From NCBI GenBank assembly GCA_025452005.1, contig JANWJK010000365.1:1-38631 (forward strand): a stretch of 38,631 bases of DNA. Reading direction: 5' to 3'. Numbering within the stretch: the first letter of the stretch is position 1; each line of letters opens with the position of its first letter. The DNA comes from Acetobacteraceae bacterium (GTDB taxonomy: Bacteria > Pseudomonadota > Alphaproteobacteria > Acetobacterales > Acetobacteraceae). The notes beneath the pieces are model-generated. The model saw only the letters and a list, made by a program, of their open reading frames with translations, made no database searches and was not told the origin of the DNA. This document shows, piece after piece, positions 1-7,933 of this stretch. The position numbers and the translations under genes were made by a program.

Positions 1-803
1 AGGATGTAGAACTTGTTGATCCAGGGTGGCGCGATGAGCAGCGGCCGCTTCAGCACCTTGTCGGTAATCGGCGTGTACTGGATGAGCTGCATCAGGTCGT
101 TCTGGAACACCACCTTGCCGGGCGAGACGCCGATATTCTCGCCCAGCGTGAAGGCTTCCATATCGGTCATCTTGATGCGGAGCCTGCCCTTCCCCTGCTC
201 GAGGTCGGCGAGCAGGTTGTTGAGCCCTTTCAGCAGGTTCTCGCCGCCCGTCTCGGCGGTCTTGCGCAGCACCTCGGGGTTCGTCAGCAGGAAATTCGAC
301 GGGCTCATCGCATCGACGAACTGCCGGGCGTAGAAATCCACCTTCTGCGCGGTCTTCGGGTCCAGCCCATCGACCTGCCGCACCACGTCCTGCACATAGC
401 GCGCCGACAACAGGTAAGACTGCTTGATGAAGTCGAAGACCTCGTTCTCCCGCCACGCGTCGTCCTTGAAGCGGCGATCCGTCGCCGGCGCGTCGATCAC
501 CGGCTCGGACTCCATGCCCATCACGCGCCGCGCGGTGTTCTGCCAGAGCGTCATGTAGTCCTGCCAGAAGCCAAGCTGCGCGGCGACCAGCCGGGCGGGA
601 TTGGCAATCAGGCGCGCGGTCATCTCCATGAACGCGCTGGCGATGTTGAGCGGGTCCGGCGCGTGCTCCTGGTCTGCCTGGCGCTTCAGCCATTCGCTGA
701 CGATCCGCTGCGAGCGCTCGGCGATGTCGGCCATCGAACGACCGATCTCCGCCGGGTCCGGCAGCTTGAACCCGGTGGTCGCGGTCTTGTCCTGGTCGGC
801 CAT
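1..803 (-). CDS. phaC: Class I polyhydroxyalkanoate synthase, N-terminal part (cut by window edge)
   Basis: Polymerises (R)-3-hydroxyacyl-CoA into PHA storage polyester on cytoplasmic granules. Only the first 267 residues are in the window; the catalytic lipase-like box lies outside. The reverse strand reads MADQDKTATTGFKLPDPAEI and later contains DFIKQSYLLSARYVQDVV, SNFLLTNPEVL, and at the cut end PLLIAPPWINKFYIL, all typical of the PhaC N-terminal domain and the beginning of the alpha/beta-hydrolase domain. The ATG at 801-803 is preceded by GGAAAGGACG, a good ribosome binding site. The gene is divergent from the lipoprotein gene at 868, so the 64 bases between must hold both promoters. Family assignment is firm; the class I call follows from the neighbour-independent N-terminal sequence. 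Confidence 0.93.
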   Translation of the reverse strand, partial: MADQDKTATTGFKLPDPAEIGRSMADIAERSQRIVSEWLKRQADQEHAPDPLNIASAFMEMTARLIANPARLVAAQLGFWQDYMTLWQNTARRVMGMESEPVIDAPATDRRFKDDAWRENEVFDFIKQSYLLSARYVQDVVRQVDGLDPKTAQKVDFYARQFVDAMSPSNFLLTNPEVLRKTAETGGENLLKGLNNLLADLEQGKGRLRIKMTDMEAFTLGENIGVSPGKVVFQNDLMQLIQYTPITDKVLKRPLLIAPPWINKFYI

Positions 804-867
804 ACCCGTCCTTTCCGTCGGCACCACCACAAGCTACATCAGGGCGCGGCCTGGAGCGGATTCGACG

Positions 868-1950
868 ATGCTGAGAAGCGGAAGTGGCGGGCAACCTAGG
901 GGTGCAGAGGAGCGGGTTCAAGCTGGTTGCGGCCTCGAATCCGGTAGCTCTGGCCTGCGTTGCCGCCACGTCGCGCCGTTGGTCGGGCTGCTGCTGGCAG
1001 GATGCTCGTCGTTACCCTCGTCAATCAACCCGGTGAGCTGGTGGCACGACCTGCAGGGCGGCAAGATCGCGGAAGAACGGCCGCCGCCACCCGGCACCGA
1101 CCAGCCTTACCCCAATCTGGCGACCGTGCCGCCGAAGCCTGAGCGGCCAGACAGTGCCGTGCTCGCCAACATCGCCAGCGCACTGGTCGCCGACCGTGCC
1201 AACGCGCAGCACGTCGCCGCCGCGGCGCCGATCGCCGATCCGTCGCTGCCCAGTGCCTCGCCCAACCTGTTCGGCCGAGGCACGGTGCCGCCGCCACCTC
1301 CACCGCCGCCTCCAGGGACCGCAAACGCGAGCGCCACCATGGCGGCGGCGGAAGCGCCGCCCGCGCCTGCCGCCCCCGCCGCGCCGGCCAAGGCACCGGT
1401 CGCCGCGGTGCAGAGCGCGCCACTCGCCCCGCCCGGTGCGACCGCCCAACCGCCCGCCGTAGAGCCGGCGCCGCCGCCCGAATTTTCCGCCGCGCCGCCG
1501 CCGCCGGCCAACCTGCCGGGTGCCGCCGCCTCCGCACCGCCGTCTCCGCCCGCGCTGCCTGCCCCCGTGGCGCCCGCCGTTGCGCCGCCACCTGCCGCAC
1601 CCCCGCCTGCCGCACCGCCAGCCGTCGCGGCCGCCGCCGCACCGCCGCCGTCCGACCCGGCCAACTCCGTCAGCCTGACGTTCGTGACCGGGTCTGCCGC
1701 CCTGCCGACGGCCGGGGCCGACACCCTGAAGCAGCTCGCGGCGCGGCGCGGCAGCGGCATGATCGCGGTCACCGGCTACGGCGATGCCGCCTCCAACGAC
1801 CCGGACGCCCAGTCGGCGGCACTGTCGCTCGGCCTGTCGCGTGCCCAGGCGATGGCCGCGGTGCTGACCGCCGCCGGCGTTCCGGCCACCGCCGTGCAGG
1901 TCGATGCCGCGGCGGTCGGCCGTGGCGGTACGGCACGTCTGGTCCAATGA
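868..1950 (+). CDS. Pro/Ala-rich OmpA-like lipoprotein
   Basis: Probable outer-membrane lipoprotein that could link the envelope to peptidoglycan. It has a lipobox (LLLAGC, Cys at about residue 43 from this start), a long proline/alanine-rich low-complexity stretch (about residues 70-260, including a run of nine prolines), and a C-terminal OmpA-like segment with VSLTFVTGSAALPTAG, VTGYGDA and LSRAQAMAAVLTAAGVPA. Start choice is uncertain. ATG 868 has GGAG 11 bases upstream but leaves a long stretch before the lipobox; a CTG at 952 would give a near-ideal lipoprotein signal (LRCRHVAPLVGLLLAGC). The open frame continues upstream to 601 but there it lies opposite phaC and is not coding. The OmpA-like domain is short and lacks part of the usual core, so peptidoglycan binding is inference. 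Confidence 0.72.
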   Translation: MLRSGSGGQPRGAEERVQAGCGLESGSSGLRCRHVAPLVGLLLAGCSSLPSSINPVSWWHDLQGGKIAEERPPPPGTDQPYPNLATVPPKPERPDSAVLANIASALVADRANAQHVAAAAPIADPSLPSASPNLFGRGTVPPPPPPPPPGTANASATMAAAEAPPAPAAPAAPAKAPVAAVQSAPLAPPGATAQPPAVEPAPPPEFSAAPPPPANLPGAAASAPPSPPALPAPVAPAVAPPPAAPPPAAPPAVAAAAAPPPSDPANSVSLTFVTGSAALPTAGADTLKQLAARRGSGMIAVTGYGDAASNDPDAQSAALSLGLSRAQAMAAVLTAAGVPATAVQVDAAAVGRGGTARLVQ

Positions 1951-1978
1951 CCAACGCCTCTATCCTGCGAGACCCCGC

Positions 1979-3201
<1,223 letters not shown>

Positions 3202-3251
3202 ATTCACCGGTCCGAGGTGCTGAACCGGCCAGTCCATCACCGAGTGTATCG

Positions 3252-3280
3252 TTGACAGACATACGTCATTGACGTATAGC
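3252..3280 (+). promoter_or_regulatory. Promoter with built-in palindromic operator for the toxin-antitoxin module
   Basis: TTGACA (3252-3257), a 17-base spacer, then TATAGC (3275-3280) form a near-consensus sigma-70 promoter. A perfect inverted repeat ATACGTCA-T-TGACGTAT (3261-3277) fills the spacer and enters the -10 box, as expected for an autorepressed toxin-antitoxin operon. Transcription should begin at about 3286-3288, that is at the A of the toxin ATG itself (3286), so the mRNA is probably leaderless. The box and repeat are seen directly; binding by the downstream HTH antitoxin is inference. Confidence 0.85.
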
Positions 3281-3285
3281 TGGCG

Positions 3286-3561
3286 ATGCGCTTCGACTGG
3301 GACCAGGCCAAGGGCGAACGCAACCGGATTCAGCGTGGCCTACCATTTGAGCTGTCGATTCCGCTGTTCGAGGGTCCAACTCTCGAGCGGGTCGACGAGC
3401 GGCGGAACTACGGCGAGGTCCGAATCCAGGCGATAGGCCTTGTAGGCGGGAGAACGTTGCTCTGCGTCTACACTGAGCGAGGCATGGTCCGACGGATCAT
3501 CAGTTTGCGGTATGCGAACAGGAGAGAACGGGATGCCTATCGTGCGACGTACCCGGGGTGA
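3286..3561 (+). CDS. brnT: BrnT-family ribonuclease toxin
   Basis: Small cytoplasmic toxin of a type II toxin-antitoxin system; BrnT proteins are RelE-like ribonucleases that inhibit translation until bound by the antitoxin. The 91-residue product has the full family signature: FDWDQAKGERN at the N terminus, then RRNYGEVRIQAIG, VGGRTLLCVYTERG, and the C-terminal RRIISLRYANRRERDAYR. Length is normal for BrnT. There is no ribosome binding site and the predicted transcription start coincides with the ATG, so translation is probably leaderless. The 3' end overlaps the antitoxin gene by 29 bases, which couples their expression. The toxin-first order is usual for BrnT/BrnA. Confidence 0.92.
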   Translation: MRFDWDQAKGERNRIQRGLPFELSIPLFEGPTLERVDERRNYGEVRIQAIGLVGGRTLLCVYTERGMVRRIISLRYANRRERDAYRATYPG

Positions 3562-3937
3562 GAGAAACCGCAAGCGCCTGTTGGCGGATTTGGCTGCAAC
3601 GCCCCAGCCGAGTGAAGCCGACATCGAGCGGCAGGCGACGGAAGACGACAACGCATGGACCGACGCAGACGTGGCCGGTGCGATGCCGGTCTATCCGCCA
3701 CCGACAGCCGCGCAGGTGCGCGACATACGGTCGCGGCTGGGCTTGAGCCAGGCACAATTCGCCCGACGCTTCGGCTTCACGGTCGACACGGTGCAGCAGT
3801 ACGAACAAGGGCGCCGGGTGCCGTCAGGCCCAGCCTCGACGCTGCTGCGCGTCATCGCGTCAGAGCCGGACGCCGTGATGAATGCGCTCGATCCGCGCCG
3901 CAAGGTGAGAGAGCGCGATGCACATGCAGCGGAATGA
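3533..3937 (+). CDS. Xre/HTH antitoxin partner of BrnT
   Basis: Predicted antitoxin and autorepressor. The 134-residue product starts MPIVRRTRGERNRKRLLAD, continues with an acidic stretch (DDNAWTDADVAGAMPVYPP, about residues 40-58) that resembles the toxin-binding part of BrnA-like proteins, and ends in a helix-turn-helix domain (about residues 60-125: VRDIRSRLGLSQAQFARRFG, then TVDTVQQYEQGRRVPSGPA). ATG 3533 was chosen over the in-frame ATG at 3512 because GGAGAG lies 8-12 bases before it. Classical BrnA uses a ribbon-helix-helix DNA-binding domain; here it is a Cro/C1-type HTH, as seen in a subset of BrnT partners. It probably binds the ATACGTCA/TGACGTAT palindrome before brnT (inference). 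Confidence 0.87.
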   Translation: MPIVRRTRGERNRKRLLADLAATPQPSEADIERQATEDDNAWTDADVAGAMPVYPPPTAAQVRDIRSRLGLSQAQFARRFGFTVDTVQQYEQGRRVPSGPASTLLRVIASEPDAVMNALDPRRKVRERDAHAAE

Positions 3938-4061
3938 GCGGGGTGGTGATAACGACCTTGACTGCGAGCGACGCCGCTTGGTCCGCGCCCCCACATCGTC
4001 ACGCTACCTAGGAGTTCACGCGCGCCAAGCTGGCGGATGACGGAAGCCTGGCCAGCCGGTC

Positions 4062-4325
4062 GTGACGCCGTCGATCCACAAGGCGCAGATCATCGCCCAG
4101 TATCGGCAAATGGAGTTCGACGGCCTGCTCGAGGATGCCGACGCGATGGCAAAAGCCACCATCGTTGAGCGCAACGCGCGAGATCCAAGCCGGCTCGACG
4201 TGCTATGGGCACCCTACCTGGTCAGCGGCTTCCGCATCGTGCCCGCTTACAGGCAAGGTTCTGCCATCCCCGAAACACTGTATTTCTATGTATTTCTATC
4301 GGAAGGAACGCGCGTCCCTGGATGA
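4062..4325 (+). CDS. Small hypothetical protein of unknown origin
   Basis: Open frame of 87 residues with a GTG start, MTPSIHKAQIIAQYRQMEFD to FLSEGTRVPG. I do not recognise it. Codon choice is less GC-biased than in the neighbours, and the 3' part contains a short tandem repeat TATTTCTATG/TATTTCTATC (4281-4300) that encodes FYVF. It lies between the toxin-antitoxin module and hom, in DNA that interrupts the usual aminotransferase-hom pairing, so it may be a passenger or a decayed gene carried with that insertion. There is no clear ribosome binding site. The bases between the antitoxin stop and this ORF (3938-4061), and between it and hom (4326-4428), show no gene. Confidence 0.35.
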   Translation: MTPSIHKAQIIAQYRQMEFDGLLEDADAMAKATIVERNARDPSRLDVLWAPYLVSGFRIVPAYRQGSAIPETLYFYVFLSEGTRVPG

Positions 4326-4428
4326 CTGGATTGCTTGCCTCGTTCTGCTATGCAGTCCTCACTGACATCCGAGGGAATAACATCGCCATGCCCGCCAGCC
4401 CAGCATCGCCACTCCAGGCTCCACTCCG

Positions 4429-5721
4429 ATGACCCACCCTCTCTCCGTCGCCGTCGCCGGCCTGGGCACCGTCGGCGGCGGCGTGCTGAAGCTGCTGCGC
4501 GACAACGCCGACGTCATCACCGCGCGCGCCGGCCGCCCGATCGCCGTCACCGCGGTGTCCGCTCGCGACCGCACGCGCGATCGCGGCGTGTCGCTGTCCG
4601 GCCTGCGCTGGTACGAGGATCCCGTCGCACTTGCCGCCGACCCCGCCGTGGACGTGGTGGTGGAGCTGATCGGCGGATCGGATGGGCCGGCGCGCGCCCT
4701 GGTGCAGGCGGCACTGGCTGCCGGCAAGCCGGTGGTCACCGCGAACAAGGCGATGCTCGCGGTGCATGGCGCGGCCCTCGCCGCCGCGGCGGAGGAACGC
4801 GGCGTGCCGTTGGCGTTCGAGGCGGCGGTGGCCGGCGGCATTCCGGTGATCAAGGCACTGCGCGAGGGCCTTGCCGGGAACCGTATCGGCCGCATCGCCG
4901 GCATCCTCAACGGCACCTGCAACTACATCCTGACCCAGATGCGCGAACGCGGCCGCGAGTTCGCCGAAGTGCTCGGCGATGCGCAGAAGCTGGGCTACGC
5001 CGAAGCCGATCCGTCGTTCGACATCGACGGCATCGATGCCGCGCACAAGCTGGCGATCCTGGCTGCCCTGGCGTTCGGCCGGCCGGTCGCGTTCGACGCG
5101 GTGCATGTCGAGGGCATCCGCAGCGTGTCCGCGCTCGACATCGCGTTCGCCGGCGAGCTCGGCTATCGCATCAAGCTGCTCGGCATCGCGCGCCAGGCCG
5201 ACGGCGGCATCGCCGCGCGCGTGCATCCCTGCATGGTGCCGCAATCCGCTCCGATCGCCCGCGTCGATGGCGTGTTCAACGCGGTGGTGGCGGAGGGCGA
5301 CTTCGTCGGCCGCGTGATGCTGGAAGGCCGCGGCGCCGGCGCGGGGCCGACCGCTTCCGCCGTGGTCGCCGACCTGGTGGACATCGCGCGCAACCGCTTC
5401 ACACCGGTCTGGGGCGCGGCGTCGGCCGAACTGTCGAATGCGCCATCGGTGCCGATGAGCGCGCATGTCGGCGCGTACTATCTCCGCCTGATGGTGGTGG
5501 ACCGGCCGGGCGTCATCGCCGACGTGACCGCGGTGCTGCGCGACCTCGGCATCTCACTCGAATCGATGCTGCAACGTGGACGCTCGCCCGGTGAGGCGGT
5601 GCCTGTCGTGCTGGTGACCCATGAGACGCAGGAAAGTGCCATGCGCGAGGCGCTGACGCGGATCGCCGCGCTGAACGCGGTGCTCGAGGCGCCGACGCTG
5701 ATCCGCATCGAGCCGGAGTGA
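4429..5721 (+). CDS. hom: Homoserine dehydrogenase
   Basis: Reduces aspartate-4-semialdehyde to homoserine with NAD(P)H, the branch point to threonine and methionine. The 430-residue protein has the N-terminal nucleotide-binding loop VAGLGTVGGGVLKLLRDN, VVELIGG and TANKAMLA, the catalytic-domain signatures AFEAAVAGGIPVIKALREGL and LNGTCNYIL, EADPSFDIDGIDAAHK, and a C-terminal ACT domain (YYLRLMVVDRPGVIADVTAV, about residues 350-425) expected to mediate feedback control by threonine. Length is normal for the ACT-containing form. The stop codon overlaps the GTG of the next gene. Its product feeds the metW/metZ methionine genes 3-5 kb downstream. Confidence 0.97.
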   Translation: MTHPLSVAVAGLGTVGGGVLKLLRDNADVITARAGRPIAVTAVSARDRTRDRGVSLSGLRWYEDPVALAADPAVDVVVELIGGSDGPARALVQAALAAGKPVVTANKAMLAVHGAALAAAAEERGVPLAFEAAVAGGIPVIKALREGLAGNRIGRIAGILNGTCNYILTQMRERGREFAEVLGDAQKLGYAEADPSFDIDGIDAAHKLAILAALAFGRPVAFDAVHVEGIRSVSALDIAFAGELGYRIKLLGIARQADGGIAARVHPCMVPQSAPIARVDGVFNAVVAEGDFVGRVMLEGRGAGAGPTASAVVADLVDIARNRFTPVWGAASAELSNAPSVPMSAHVGAYYLRLMVVDRPGVIADVTAVLRDLGISLESMLQRGRSPGEAVPVVLVTHETQESAMREALTRIAALNAVLEAPTLIRIEPE

Positions 5722-6350
5722 TCCTGCACCTCTTCCGCAGCGGCCAGGCCGAGACCGATCGGGTCGAGGCGTTCTCCGACGGCGTATTGGCAATCGTCAT
5801 CACGTTGCTGGTGCTGGAGATCACCCCGCCCAGCGTGGCGGACGGCAATGCGGAGCTGTGGCGCTCGCTCGCCCGCCTGCTGCCGGTGATCGGCGCGTGG
5901 GTGGTGAGCTTCCTGTTCGTCCTGGTGTTCTGGGTCTCGCACCACTACCTGTTCGCCTCGCTCGCCAAGGTCGATCGCGGCGTGCTTTGGCTCAACGGCC
6001 TGTTCCTGCTGTTCATCTCGTTCACGCCGTTTCCGATGGCGTTGCAGGCACGGTTTCCCGGAACGGTGCCGGCGGCGTTCCTGCTCAGCCTGGCGATGCT
6101 GCTGACCGCATCGAGCTTCGGCCTGCTGCGCTGGTACGCCAGCATCCACGCCGGGCTGCTGCGGCCCGGAATCGACCAGCACAGCGCGTGGCAGGCGATG
6201 CGCCGCAGCATGTTGGCGCCTTCGCTGTACCTGATCGGCACGCTTGCGGCATTTGTCGCGCCTTGGGTGTCGCTGGTGATCCAGGTGATCGTGCCGCTGC
6301 TCTTCATCGTGCCGCATCGCATCGACAACGAGTTGGGCCGGGAGCCGTAG
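5718..6350 (+). CDS. TMEM175-family (DUF1211) membrane protein, putative potassium channel
   Basis: Integral membrane protein of the bacterial TMEM175 family, members of which conduct potassium without a classical selectivity filter. The hallmark is RVEAFSDGVLAIVITLLVLE in the first transmembrane helix (RxxxFSDG). About six hydrophobic segments follow, including VIGAWVVSFLFVLVFWVSHH and LNGLFLLFISFTPFPMAL. 210 residues is a normal length. The GTG start (5718) lies within the hom stop region (GTGA), so the two genes are translationally coupled although no metabolic link is evident. Channel activity is inferred from the family. Confidence 0.88.
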   Translation: MILHLFRSGQAETDRVEAFSDGVLAIVITLLVLEITPPSVADGNAELWRSLARLLPVIGAWVVSFLFVLVFWVSHHYLFASLAKVDRGVLWLNGLFLLFISFTPFPMALQARFPGTVPAAFLLSLAMLLTASSFGLLRWYASIHAGLLRPGIDQHSAWQAMRRSMLAPSLYLIGTLAAFVAPWVSLVIQVIVPLLFIVPHRIDNELGREP

Positions 6351-6355
6351 CGCAA

Positions 6356-6895
6356 CTACAGCTCGATCACCCCGCCGCGCAGGCCCTTCGCCACGGCCTC
6401 CGCGCGGCTGGTCGCATCCAGCTTGGCGAACAGCGCTTCGAGATGGAACTTCACCGTGTGCACCGAAATCCCGAGGGCACGCGCCGCCGCCTTGTTGCTC
6501 ATGCCTTGGCCGACCAGGGTCAGGATCTCCGCCTCGCGCGGCGTCAGCAGCGGCGCCGCGTCCTCGGCGGCATGGAACCCGTCAGCCGGGATGCCGCCCG
6601 GTGCGCGCACCAGCAGCCCGGCTGCGGCGGCACGCAGCGCCGCATCCAACTGCTCTGCGGTGACACTGCGCGGCAGCACGCCGGCGGGCTGTTCGCCGGC
6701 CAGCGACCGGTCCGTCAGCACGACCACCGGCGCCTCCGCCTCGCCTGGCGGTTCGGCATCGCGCGCCAGGTCGCAGAGCACGACGTCGGGCGCGTCGCTT
6801 ACCAGTGTATGGCCAGCGGCCTCCAGCATCACGGCGAGGCCCCGCCGGCGCACCTTGTCGCCGGTGCGCAGCAGGATGCGGAGGCCCTCGTTCAT
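6356..6895 (-). CDS. Atypical LuxR/NarL-type response regulator
   Basis: Transcription regulator of 179 residues. The C-terminal GerE/LuxR helix-turn-helix is clear (about residues 115-175: LTPREAEILTLVGQGMSNKA, then ALGISVHTVKFHLEALFAKL). The N-terminal receiver-like domain (about residues 1-100) is compact and degenerate: the usual acidic pair is replaced (RILLRTGDKVRRRGLAVML), an Asp remains at the phospho-acceptor position (VVLCDL), and the conserved Lys is missing (GVLPRSVTAEQL). It may therefore signal without phosphorylation. The ATG overlaps the stop of the upstream trypsin-like gene by 4 bases, so both are made from one mRNA; it probably controls that locus (inference). The open frame extends to 8125 upstream but that part is antisense to other genes. 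Confidence 0.86.
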   Translation of the reverse strand: MNEGLRILLRTGDKVRRRGLAVMLEAAGHTLVSDAPDVVLCDLARDAEPPGEAEAPVVVLTDRSLAGEQPAGVLPRSVTAEQLDAALRAAAAGLLVRAPGGIPADGFHAAEDAAPLLTPREAEILTLVGQGMSNKAAARALGISVHTVKFHLEALFAKLDATSRAEAVAKGLRGGVIEL

Positions 6896-7785
6896 GGCTT
6901 GGCGGGGCGGGCGCCGATCGTCACGGTGACAAGACGCACCTCGCCGGCCCGCAGGAGCTTCAGCGTCGCGGGCTGGCCGATGCGTTCGGGTGCCAGAGCC
7001 GCCGCCAGGCCGCGGGTGCGGCCGGTGCGGCGGCCGTCCACCTCCAGGATGATGTCGCCGGGCAGCACGCCGGCCTGTTCCGCCGGTGCGTCGGGGGCGA
7101 GGCCGACCACCATCATGCCGGTGTCGCGGCCGGCCACCTCGCGAAACCGCTCCGGGACCTCGACAGTCTGCAACCCGACGCCGAGCCAGCCGCGCGCGAT
7201 ACGGCCCTCGGTCAGCAACGGGTCGAGCACGCGCTCGACCGTGGCCGCGGGGATCACCAGCGCGCGCTGGCGCGGGCCGGAGGTGGACATGCCGATGAGT
7301 TGGTTGCCGAGTGTCAGCACCGGGCCGCCCTCGTCCGCGCCAAGACGCGTGTCGAGCCGCAGCAGCGCCTCGATGCGGCCACCGGTCTGGCTGTGCCATT
7401 CCGGCCCGGTGGCGTGCACCATGCCGAGGCGCCCGGTGGGCGCGCCGCGCGCATCGGCGCCGACGATCAGCGCCAGCGAGCCGGGGCGAGGGGAAGCGGC
7501 AATGGCGGGCAGCGCCGCGCCCGACTTCTGCGCCAGGCGCAGCACGGCGACGTTGGTGCCCGGGTCGCATCCGGCCAGGGTCGCCTCGGTCTCCGCGCCG
7601 TTGTGCACAACCGGGAAGGTGTGGGCCTCCGGCAAGAGCTGCTCGGACGTCACGACCACGTCGTCGCGCCACAGGATGCCGCTGCAATCGCGGCGCCCAG
7701 TGCGGATGGCGACGACGAAGCGCGATGCGGCGGCAAGACGGTCGGCCAGTGCGGCGGAAAACTGCTCGAGTGGGTCGGTACTCAT
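6892..7785 (-). CDS. Catalytically inactive trypsin-like (S1C/HtrA-like) PDZ protein
   Basis: 297 residues with an HtrA-like beta-barrel domain (about 20-190) and a C-terminal PDZ domain (about 195-292: GWLGVGLQTVEVPE, VVGLAPDAPAEQAGVLPGDI). Aligned by eye to the active protease encoded divergently at 7934, all three catalytic residues are changed: the His of TNAHVV is Gln49 (VTSEQLL), the Asp of TDTAVL is Asn78 (TNVAVL), and the Ser of GNSGGP is Glu152 (ADEGGP). The fold-defining glycines and GGP remain, so it is a pseudoprotease, perhaps a sensor, scaffold or partner of the active enzyme. There is no signal peptide, so it should be cytoplasmic. It is cotranscribed with the LuxR-type regulator downstream. 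Confidence 0.88.
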   Translation of the reverse strand: MSTDPLEQFSAALADRLAAASRFVVAIRTGRRDCSGILWRDDVVVTSEQLLPEAHTFPVVHNGAETEATLAGCDPGTNVAVLRLAQKSGAALPAIAASPRPGSLALIVGADARGAPTGRLGMVHATGPEWHSQTGGRIEALLRLDTRLGADEGGPVLTLGNQLIGMSTSGPRQRALVIPAATVERVLDPLLTEGRIARGWLGVGLQTVEVPERFREVAGRDTGMMVVGLAPDAPAEQAGVLPGDIILEVDGRRTGRTRGLAAALAPERIGQPATLKLLRAGEVRLVTVTIGARPAKP

Positions 7786-7843
7786 GACTGCGAACTCCTT
7801 TGCCTGTGCCGGCAGGCTGCACCGCGCGGCACAGTCGCGGCAT

Positions 7844-7882
7844 CGGCCGGATGACCGGTGCGACGCCCGGCCGGATGGCCGG
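7844..7882. repeat. Two near-identical 15-base repeats in the protease divergent promoter region
   Basis: CGGCCGGATGACCGG (7844-7858) and CGGCCGGATGGCCGG (7868-7882) differ at one base and sit 24 bases apart in the 148-base gap between the divergent pseudoprotease (start 7785) and protease (start 7934). The same gap also holds a TGTGCC/GGCACA inverted repeat (7805-7810 and 7828-7833). They are candidate operators for the LuxR-type regulator of this locus; that role is inference. Confidence 0.5.
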
Positions 7883-7933
7883 GATGTTGCGGGACCGCTC
7901 CGCTCCTATCTGGGGCGCTTTGAGGACAATTGC

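Noticed and set aside
601-867. Upstream extension of the lipoprotein frame
   Set aside because: It is antisense to the well-supported 5' end of phaC and does not resemble a protein; the real start is at 868 or later.
5858-7933. Long upstream extension of the protease frame (whole frame over 1000 codons)
   Set aside because: It overlaps the TMEM175 gene and lies antisense to the LuxR-type and pseudoprotease genes. High GC content creates long stop-free shadow frames.
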